64,000 bases of DNA, taken from the NCBI GenBank assembly GCA_015143295.1, contig CM026563.1:930001-994000 (forward strand), written 5' to 3'. The notes beneath the pieces were generated by a model. It was not told the origin of the DNA, did not search any database, and saw only the letters and a program-made list of their open reading frames with translations. The position numbers and the translations under genes are program-made. The stretch is from Tetracentron sinense. Its lineage: Eukaryota > Streptophyta > Magnoliopsida > Trochodendrales > Trochodendraceae. Positions 48,077-58,900 of this stretch are shown here, piece by piece. Positions within the stretch are counted from its first letter, which is position 1. Each line of letters begins with the position of its first letter.

Positions 48077-48218
48077 TGGTTAATGGGGATTCAGCACCGA
48101 AGCTTTGGATGAAGCTTGAGAGCCTATATATGACAAAATCGTCTCTTTGATAACGATTCTGTCATATATAGGCTCTCAAGCTTCATCCAAAGCTTCGGTG
48201 CTGAGTCCCCATTAACCA
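48077..48218. repeat. Inverted duplication within copia B gag
   Basis: The 66-bp arms 48077-48142 and 48153-48218 are reverse complements with two mismatches, separated by 10 bp. Both contain GCACCGAAGCTTTGGATGAA. Element A has only one copy at the matching place (42880-42930), so the duplication is specific to B. Confidence 0.9.
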
Positions 48219-48484
48219 CGTGATAGAGAACGTCATTAGATAGGCTTAACCTAATGGTGCTTGCCGCCTTCAATTCCAGATTTCCCAATCTTTATCGGAT
48301 ATCGACTCCAGTTTCTTTTCTTACATTTTAGGGTTTTGTGTAAACCTTGTTGAATCAATAGATTTTTCACCCGACTCTGCCATAATCTGAAGTTGCCATT
48401 CCCATCGAATCTTGCAACATCGAACTTGGCGCCGGAACTCTTCGATGTCATTGCTTCGAATCTAACCTGGCTCTAATATCAATT

Positions 48485-48830
48485 TGTCGTGAAAAGATAC
48501 CTAAAAAATGCAAACAGAAACACACACAAAAACACAAGATATAGATGGTTCACACAACTAGGTTACGTCCACGGAAAGATCTCTTCTTCACTAATTATCA
48601 ATAGCAAAGAGCTATAATAGTTCCTCAATCTCTCAAATCCTCTCTCTCTCTCTCATAGAAAAGTTTGGCTTCAGTTCTATAAACTCCCTTTATCAAACCC
48701 TAATTCAAAGAAGACATTAAATAAGGAAAAACTCAGAAAATTAAAATTTTCGGGAAAAATAACGCTTCGAGCGATCGATCCCCCATCTTGGGCGATCGAT
48801 CGACCATTGTGAAATGAAGCAAATCTAATA
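48485..48830 (-). repeat. LTR of copia B, promoter-proximal copy
   Basis: It starts TGTCGTGAAAAGATACC and ends CAAATCTAATA on the plus strand. It has two units of the 20-bp repeat (48769 and 48790), two fewer than its partner, which accounts for almost all of the 39-bp length difference. Confidence 0.85.
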
Positions 48831-48835
48831 CCCAT

Positions 48836-49943
48836 GGTGTAATTCTTTTTCAAAAATTTGTTTTAAAAGCCTTATTTACTTTTTTTGGTAGGTCCTAATC
48901 ACTTATCTATCTAGGTTAGGGGCTAACACACATGGTTGGCACTCAATGGCTACACCAAAACTCAAACTCCAGTCACACCTTCCCAATGGGAGAGACACAA
49001 CAACTGGGACAGGCCCAAAAAAAAAAGCCTTACTTAGATAACGGTCACAAGATAATCTCTATTAATGGACAATTTTTAAAGGCTTAACTGTTTTTTTTTT
49101 AGTTCATGACATTACAGATGAAAGTTATGAGACACATGGTGCCATCTTAAATAGTCAGTGATTAAATTTTTTATGTACGGATCACCTGTAAGATTTGTCT
49201 ACCCAACGGCAAATCATTTTGGAGTGGTCTTGGATTTACCCATATGGCACTTTAGCGACTACTTAGGTCCATGCCCCCTTTTAAATACTCAACACAATTG
49301 GTTGGTATTTAAGAGGAAGGAATAGACCAATGAAGTTCAACCTTGAATTTATCAATCCATTTCTCGCTAACTATTTCCCAACTACTAACAGTAATACACC
49401 GTTTTTCTGGTATACACAGTCATCGTAATGCTCTATCTCAAAATAAATCCGGACTTCTGTTTTATTTTTTGAGTTCGAAGTTCGAACAATAAAAAAAAGA
49501 CAAAAAAAAAATAAAATCGAATATAGGAGCCTCGGATGCTTTTCGAAAGATAGGAACGCACAAAATCTCATTCTCCGAATCAAAAACAAAACCGCAGAAA
49601 AGACAACAAAATCATTTAATCTCATCAAATAAACGCAAAATCCAATAAGAAAAAGGTAAAAGAAAGTGAACAACCGCTGTTTTGCCCTAATTTCTTTCTC
49701 AGACCCGTCGCGGATTTACGATCTACATAACTCCTCTCTCTCTCTCTCTCTAAAAAAACGCGGGTAAAAACCCCTCGAAAGTCGAAACTCTTTAAACAAT
49801 CGTCTTAATCTGATTTACTACCTGAAACACTCAATTTGCGGGGGCTAAAATCACCATCTTCTTCTTCTTATCGTTCGAGTTCTGAGCCGAGTGTTTTCTA
49901 AGCTGGTTTCCATTGTCTGATTAGGGTTTCTGGTATAGCAAAA
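48836..49943. other. Upstream region of PUB62
   Basis: No gene is recognised. A pyrimidine run (CTCTCTCTCT...) at 49733-49752 followed by GC-richer sequence fits the 5' UTR and core promoter (Y patch) of the PUB62 gene. Confidence 0.5.
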
Positions 49944-52900
49944 ATGGGCTCGGAAGATATGGATTTGGTTCCGGCGCCGAGGATGGAGAGCGAATTGAAC
50001 TCGCAGATGGTTTTCCAGGACGAGAGCTTGCAATTCAACTGTGGTGCTCCTCAACGTCGCGTTGGAGATCCTGGACCGAAAACCAGAGAGGCGAGCGGTT
50101 TCGTCGGCGAGAAACTGTTTTCTATCGATCGAGATCGGTATATCCGATCTCAAGGACCGGGATTTCAGAGGGTTATATACGATGGCTCGTCTGGCCGGCC
50201 AGACAGTCCGGAGAACCAGAACTGGAATGGGGATGGAAGCACTGGGACGCCCAGCAGCGATGAATCGGAAAGCCTCGATGACGAGGAAAGTGACGAGGAT
50301 GATGACGTCGACGAAGGAGATGCTGAAGTCGAGGGTTTGGTTGTAGTAGATGACGGCATTAAGAACAACAAAAGCAGCGGTAATGTTCATAGTAGCTCGG
50401 ACAAATTACGCAACGGGAAATCAAAACACCATTCTTCTTTCGGTATGAAATTTCTGTACTCTAGCCCTCAAAAATGAAATTTTGTATTTTTTTTCTTCCC
50501 TTTTCCTCTCTTGTGCTCCTGCTTGAAAGTTCTTGTTGAATCTTGGTTGTTTAGCTTGTGTTTATTTTGACAGTAGGATCAAGTAGGGGGGTATTGACGA
50601 AGGATGGTACCATTGTCCACTCTGCAAATAACACTAGAGGGAGTCCAAATGAACATCACCAGCAAGGACGGATCAGCCATTACGAGAATGCTGTTACAAT
50701 TGCAGAACCAGACATTTACAATTCACAGTTTCTACAGGGCCAGGAGGGTTCAGCCCTCGGGCAGAAAGAAATAGGAGGGGAGAATGGGTGTGGGTTTAGC
50801 GGGAGAAAAGATGTTCAATCTACACGTGAATCAGGGGAGTCTCTAAGGGCAATTTTTTCGGATCCTATAACGTAAGTTTGTACGACTTTTTTTCCTGGTA
50901 ATATCTTCTTTATTTATGCACTCTCCTGTAACAGAATGGTTTTCTGCAGTGCACATCTACGTGTGGATGGTAGGGAATGTACCTGAATAGCATGCGGTTA
51001 ACTGATACTGCATAGTATGGAATGTACCTGAATATCATGCCCTTAAATGATACTGCATGTATGGAATAGTCATTTTATTGAAATCTGCAGATAAAATATT
51101 GGACTTCGATTGAGTCATTTAGTGAATAGGTTAGTGTTGAGCAATTAGGTTTTCTACCCTGAGTGGAAAGGGTGTGATTTTGAGGGTATCTTAGCCTGAT
51201 GTTCATTTTAGATTGGTGTTGAGCAATTTGTTTTCTACACTGAGTTGAAAGGGTATGATTTGAAGGAGAATCTAAATGTGACAGCCTTCATATATAGTTA
51301 ATTGCATTTAGTGACCGAGACACGTGGTTACATATATTGAACCTAATTATCCACCAACAAGGGACACAAAGAAGACTGTTTTATGGATGAACTCATACAA
51401 ATAAACTACAACTCTCTCCCACTAGCTGGTGAATGAGCATGATTATGCCTAGCTTGCCTTACATATACCGCAATTCTTTCCTTGGGGTTGTGGAGGGATA
51501 GTGGTGTCCTTGGATGCCACTTTCTCTCACAAATTTGCAGTTGACCACTATATTATGATTGGTCACTTGTGGAAAACTGGATTGGAGGAAACAAAAATTT
51601 CTGCCTTAGTGACACATTCCATATTTCCATCTCTACAGGCATATTCGGTAGGGATTTATTAATCAGTCAATAGGGTTTTGTCAACCAATTCACGCAGTAC
51701 TCGGTTAGTTAAACTATGCGCTCAATCTTGCAGCACAACCTTTCTGTAGCTTTTCCATGTCAGTAAATATCCGCTTACAAGTGTCCAGTAGCTCAATGTT
51801 GGATGTGCCTTAGGTGCAAAGCTTTCCCAATCTACATTTGAATATGCAATCAATTTAAGATTGCTAAAAGCAGCACTTTTCGAGGAGGGGACTTTAATAT
51901 GTAAGTATTGTCTGGATTCCACATATGAGGTATGGATTGCATACTGATTCACAGCCCCCAATGTCAGGGAAATGAGACATGCCAAGATCTTCAAATAGTT
52001 TTCCTTATCCTATTGAGAGGGTGATTCACCGCAATTGGAGTGTCAGACACTCTGAACAGAAAAGTCTACTATCTTCCAGCAAGTTCAAAGTGTATTTCCT
52101 GTGCTGTATTTAGTCGAATTTTTTTTAATGTAGCTAAACTTTGTATCCGATGGCCAATATATGTGCAGGCTGTGGCTTTAGCAATGAGCCCATTCATAGT
52201 TTGGTCTTTCAATGCTATTAGGAGGAATTGTCACTCGTACCCAAGTTCTTGGCTTGCTAATAATATCGTTCGTGTCTTCTGCTTTGGACCCATTCCTTTC
52301 TTCTACAACAATCCATTGCTGTTTCAAGTCTTTTGACCATCAAAATGAAATTTTACTTCCACCACTGGTTCGTGTTATTTTTGGAACATAAGACGCACGC
52401 ACCTTCTAATGTATGGAACATCTACGAGATTTGATTGGCAGAGAACAACACGTCTACGAGTTATTTTTTGTGGACATCTCGTTTCCAACTTCTAAGACTT
52501 AAATCAATTTCGTTTTAGTAATTTTGTTGTGTCACTATTACAAGCAGTCTTGCTGGATTTCCCACAACTGGAAGCCAAATAGTCAATAGCTACATATATA
52601 TGTGAAACTCACTGGCAGTGAGCTAGTTATATGTAGGTGTACCTTTATCTGTTAATTTCATGATTTTGGAATCATTTCACTTTCTCAATGTCTCCAAACT
52701 TGTCAATCATGCTTTCCCTGCTGTAAACCTTGTGGAAGCAAATTCGTAAGTTGAAACTTCGGTTGTTTTGGAACCTCTATGTATATGGACATTAAGATGA
52801 CTTGTTATGTGCAGCCTTTAGTTTAGGAGGGAATATATACTAAGTATGAGATTGTGTCGATGTGAAGAGTAATCTGCCATGGGCCATGGCACCTTCATTT

Positions 52901-55900
52901 TGTATTATTTTGCTCTATTTCTTAAGACATAAAAGTCAGTCCCTTATTAACAATTAGTGTTGGTTATGGTGAAGATTATGTTGCTGCAACATTAAAGATA
53001 TTACTAATTAAAAAAATTCCTGTGCTCCTAAAGTTTAATTAATGGCTATTTTCTCTATTAATTTTGATAAACATTGTCATGGAAGTTATACGTTGCTAAG
53101 CATTATTTGTTTAAGTATACTAGGCATTATTGGTTTCTTTGGCCAATGGATATGCCGCTTTTGCAGTTTGCTAGCTGACTCATTTTTTAACTCCTATATT
53201 GGCTTTTAGAATTCACGAATAACGTTTTCTGATCATTTCATTTATGTTACTTTGTGGTTATAATTATATAGAGGAGCTCTCATGGATGATGCAATGATAT
53301 TGTGTTGTGGACACTCTTTTGGAAGTGGTGGGATGCAGCATGTTTTTAGATTGGTGAGTCCTCAGCACATGCATTATCAATCGAAAAAAAAAGTTATCAG
53401 CATATGCATTTCTGGTATACTATTTTGGCCATTGAATTATCACATATGCATTTCTGGTATACTATTTTGACTATTGAATTATCACAGTTTTTAGAAAGTT
53501 GGAAACATTTCCATGTTAGTTGGAAAAGATTCTGGCATACTCTTTTATTATTATTTATTGGTAGCTTCTGGCATACTGTTAAATGGTGAGAGATTAACTA
53601 ATGAGCAGAGAAAGTGTGCTTCGTTTTAATATGGTAATACGGCTACTAAACACGTCTAGTAGTTGCATATATATTTAGATAGTTTTATGTTTTTTATTAC
53701 AGTTGACTAAATGTTTGGGCTAAACTCAAGTTCTGTATTGATATCAAACACACTGCCTTGCCAATATATTACTACCTTAGGGTGAGATTGGTACGTTGGA
53801 GAATCTAAAACAAGCACTGTTTTAATATTGCTTGTCTTTTGTATTCCTAGTGCGGTCTAAATCATGCTGAGCCATGTATTGTGGGAGCTGTCATCTGTGT
53901 TGGCAAGGATTTAATGAATAGAGTATTCTTGTTCGTTTGTAATTTAAAGATGTTGGCATGTGTCTGCTGCTTGGATTTTTGTTTATTATTTCACCAGCGA
54001 ACAGGCATGATAAGAGAGAGAGGGAGAGAGATGTTGGCGTGTGTCTATTGCTTGGAGTTTTGTTTATAGGTTCACTGTAAAACAAACATTTTATGTATAA
54101 TATAGACACATGCACACACATGAAATTTCGGCTAGCTAGCAATGTTGTTTCATCTTTTCCATGCCATGGTGAAACTGGAAAATAAAAAAATGCATTAATC
54201 AGAGGTAATGCAGTAAAAAAAAAAACTGATCTAAGATCGCATGCCTATGGAAGACCAAGCGATTCATAATGAATGTAATGGGTGGGGTGCATGGCGTTAA
54301 TGTGTGCATGCAAGTGTATATATGTTTATACATGCATTAACATTCATACAACAATCAAACAAATGCGCAGTGCGCTAGTGGTTTGCATGTGCATGTTAGT
54401 TAACGAAAGTTTTCATTGAGAATTCCATTTTACTTGACCATTTATAATGTAAGTTGCTTTCTATTATTTTTTTTTTTTGAATGAGTAGATTTGTATTAGT
54501 ATATAAGAGCTTACAAGAAAAAGTGAGGGAAAGACTGAAAGAGTAAATTCGCTACTAAAAAAGGAAAAACACAAAACAGGGTCAAAACTCTTAAAAAAAG
54601 TGAGTTGCACTGTACTTAACTTTGGAAAGAAAATTTTAATCTCTAACTCTAGGTATCAAGTTTAGAAATCATTTCATTCCAGAGTCATTTGTTTATTAGT
54701 TTATTATTATAATCCTTTTGTATTAGTTAAGGTTGTCAGATAATTTATTGATTCTCATCTTCTGCAATGCATGTGCAGAAAGTTTGCTATTATTGTTCGC
54801 AGACAGTTTCAGAAGACTCAGTGGCACCAAATCTCTGTGAGTTAATGTTAATACACAATAGTTATTAGAGAGAATTCAACATCCACTTATTATAGTTTGT
54901 AATTCCTCTCCTCCTATTCTGAGAGTGCAAAAGACAATTATAATGTAGCTTTTTTATACGACGTGGAAGCTTGGTTGACTAAATGATTAGGGATGTATTC
55001 ATATGGTCCTAGAGACCACGTGAAAAAACTGTGGTACTTTCAACTTTGGTCCACCACGAGACCACATCAAGAAACCGGTATTTTGGCCTGCCAAGGAATT
55101 TATACTACAAATTTCCACTCCCTGCCTCGCAATGCGGCAAACAGACCTTTGTTGTAAAAAGAAGTGGACCCTATGACTACATGGTGGATCCATTGGTTAC
55201 GACCCACAACCTTTTTATTGTTTAGTACTGATTATCCTACTCAACATTTGAAGTTAGTTATAATTATGAACTCCAATTCTTGGCACTAAAAAGTCAACAC
55301 GTGGAGCCCCTGTGGTTGTTATTGCAGGAGACTCCTCTCTGACCACCGCTCCTCGAATGGGCTAATAATACTAAAATTGCACAAACTAGACAATCGTGAC
55401 CTTTGCTGGTTGGTCATATTTGGACAACATCATCATCGTTGTCCAAGCCTTATCCCAACTTGGGGTCTAGGGTCACATCTTTTGTTGGAAATTTGTTCAA
55501 CAACATGGAAGGAGAAATATTTTTATCGTTGGGAAAAAAAGGTCTATACATTGAATTGTTATTGTCAAATAGGTGCTTATTTGCATTTCATCGTGGTATA
55601 AAATATTGATATGTCTCCATTGATGTGAGCCGATGAGTATCCTCATTGCAAGGACTGATACTGAATACAATGGGAACCACGTACCAAGATGTATTGTCGC
55701 ATATCAATGTGTATCAATCTGTATGGACCGGTCATGGTTTAACATTAATAAATACCAATTAAGTTATTAAAGTAGTGTAACACATAGATTTGTGATTGAG
55801 AAATTCCATACTTAAACTAAATGGGATTAGTGGGTCATTTAATACATCCATGGCAAATCTTTTATTTGCATGAATTTTCTAGATTTTATTAAAATTAATG

Positions 55901-58900
55901 TATAGTTATGTTTAGACTAAGGAAAAACTTAATTTACTTTAAAATATCATTTTTACTTTATCTGAGCTTTAAACAAAGTTTTATTCAATGTATCTTACGG
56001 TGTTGTGTCTTACACTCCACATGTATATCTAATTTTGAGTCGCTGATATGCACAATGGTAATGATATATTGAATCATGATTGCATCCATTTATCAACATT
56101 CATTCATTATGAAACTGATAAAAAAAAAATCATCCATTCATATGAAACTTTGTTTGAATATAACAATAATCTTTTGTAATTTCTCTCGCTCAAGGCTCGC
56201 CATTGTGCAACACAGATGTTTATTTTTGTTTAGTTGCAACTATTCACCTGGTCTGGAGGTTGCTGCTATTATGTTGCAAATTCGATTTGGTTAATATTTA
56301 GCGCAAATCTAGTTTTCTTATTTGGCTTCATGATATACTCATTATAAATTTTCTTTTGTTTTTAGTTTATGCTATGTTTGGTTGTTGAGAAAATATGGAA
56401 AAGAAAAGAAAATTCTGGATTTGTAATACGAATTTTAGTTGTGTTTTGCCCAATTTTCTTTTCTTTTCCATGTTTTCACTTATTTTCTCGGCAACCAAAC
56501 ATAGGGTTAGTGAATGAAATTTGATAGAAAAGGAAAAAAGGGATACTCATTTTGAATATATTTTTCCTGTATTTGTATAGCTCTTCGTGTTGCAATTCAG
56601 GCATTCCGTCGGGAAGAAGAGTTACAGTTTTACCGGGCATCCAAAAGAAGAAGAGAAAGGTTTGAACAGGTTTGTCTTTTCCACGATTCAAACTTGCAGT
56701 ATCTTGATTCTTATCGAGAATATGGGAATTGATACAGTGACAAGGCTGTCTGAAAGAAAATTGGACAGATCAACTCTAATGCACCACATGGCAGTGCAGC
56801 TGGGCTACCTCTTTCTTTTCTCTCCAATTTGTTTTAATGTTTTGTAAAATTGAAAAGAGAGCAAGTGAAAACAATTTCCAGGTTCTCCTTTTGCTACGGG
56901 ATGACTTGGTTGGGCTGCCAACTTTCTTTTGGATAGCCTCTATCAATGCCATTGAAATATTTTATGAAAGACACTTTTCTAAAAAATTATAGAATTTTCC
57001 TTTTCCTCGCTCATGCAGGACAAGGGTAGTTACGGTGATCCATTTGCCATGGATATTTCAAGGGGCAGAGGCGTTCAATTTCCATTTGCCGTCATGGACC
57101 GGGTTATTATAAGGGTAGCATATACAGATCCCTAGTTCAGTCCATTATGCTTGTTTATTTTTAATCCAGAAGTAATATTTAGAAGGAACTTGAATCAGGG
57201 GAACAAGAGGACGCCACAACGCTTTGTTGGACGTGAGGCTATTGTAACGACACAATGCTTGAATGGATGGTTAGTTATTACTGTGCAATTGTTCTCTTTC
57301 ATTTGTCATAGGTCCATTTAGATAAGGATGTAATGTGTATAAATACAGATCTTGACTTCCTGTTCAAAGTCAGTTGTACATGGCGTGGATGTTACCTTAT
57401 CTTAATATGATTTATTTCCTTATAACAATCAATATTACTTCTGCATTTATCTATGTTCTCATATTTATCATCCCAATGTGATCTCCTTGGTGATATTAAA
57501 TGCTCCCTTTGCTTCTGATCTAATGTGTTCCCTTGTGATAGTCCATAAATTTATCGACAGTTGCTTTTCCATTTTGTCAGCAAAAGGTGATAAACTGCAG
57601 TACATTCATTTGCATCATTTCTCTCTCCAGGTGGTTTTAAGTTTTAACTTCTTTGCCTGGCATAATATAACTATGTTAGTTAGAGTAGTTGAGATGGATG
57701 ATGCACTTTGACCCCAGTGATGTAGGATCGTACCCAATTAAAATATTAATGCTGAGGATCGAAACATTAAGTGTAGGATTTTCTGCACATAACCACCATA
57801 GTCAAACCTAACATGCTGAAAAGTGTATCAGATTGAGGGTATATTGAGTAGCTCAGAAATTGATAAATTATTATATTGCGGATTACCCATTTTTGTTCTT
57901 TTCAATAATTGACAAATGGGGGAAAAAGCTCTAATGAATTTTGTGTCGCCGTCAACTAAATTTGCAAACTGGGATGGCTGGGTGAGCATTGCCATCATTG
58001 TTATGATGAATGTTTATTCCTTGTTTCAAGCATACCATGTGTTTTTGATCAGGGTCAATTTGCCTTGGATAGGCAAGTGGATTTCCAGCCAGCTAGTCGG
58101 GACACAAATCTCTCAATAATGAGGTTCCAGACTGACTTAGATTTGAAGGACACTCCCAGACCAAGATAGCTAGACGGGAGGGATCCTGTCTTACAACCTA
58201 AGCAGCAGACTAGCAACTCTAAGTTGGATACCTCGCACACCCTCACGATTTCTCTCTTACCCAAATTCACCTGGAGACCCAAGACCGCTTCAAAGCAACG
58301 CAACACACGCCTAAGGTATAGCAGTTGATGGTAGGAACTAGGAAGCTTCATAGAATACGAAGGTGTCATCATCAAATTGGAGATGTGAGATACTTAGGTG
58401 ATCCTGACCTATTGAAAAACCCTCGAAACCCACCTCATTTGCTCGCGAGCTCCTACGTAAAGCCTTTGGAACTGCCATTGAGGAGCATAGATAAGGAGGC
58501 TAATGATACGCAGGGGGGGCATCCATTTTCTCCACCTAGATCCAAACTCCATCCTATACATCACATATAGGAGGAAATCTCAATTCACATTGTTGTAGGC
58601 CTTTTCCATATCCATTTTGCAGAGGAGCCTGGTATGGTTGACCGAAGACGCTCGTCCACACACTCGTTGGCGATGAGAATGTCATCTAAGATTTGCCTAC
58701 CACCTATAAACGCTCCTTGTTGAGGAGATATAACGGAACCCAAGACAAGCTGCATGCGAGGGGATATGACTATGGCTAAAATTTTGTAATTGCTACTCAC
58801 CAGGCTGATTGGCGGAACCCAAGACAAGGCGCAACCGAGAGGATAGGACTATGGCTAAAATTTTGTAAGTGCTACTCACCAAGCTGATTGGCCGAAAATC

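Larger units (their letters stand above)
44053..48830 (-). mobile_element. Ty1-copia element B with both LTRs
   Basis: LTRs lie at 44053-44437 (385 bp) and 48485-48830 (346 bp), each bounded by TG...CA in the minus-strand sense, allowing for mutations. Flanking ACCAT (44048-44052) and CCCAT (48831-48835) may be the 5-bp target duplication with one change. The interior runs gag (start MTSKSSGAKFDVARFDGNGN at 48451), a deleted gag middle, GAG-pre-integrase (46981-47244), integrase, RT (45297-46556 in pieces) and RNase H (44541-45284). It has large open parts but stops, frameshifts and a rearranged gag region, so it cannot move on its own. Confidence 0.9.

Noticed and set aside
49851-50390. 179-codon minus-strand frame opposite PUB62 exon 1
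   Set aside because: It is the antisense shadow of a coding exon. The plus frame joins cleanly to seven further exons.
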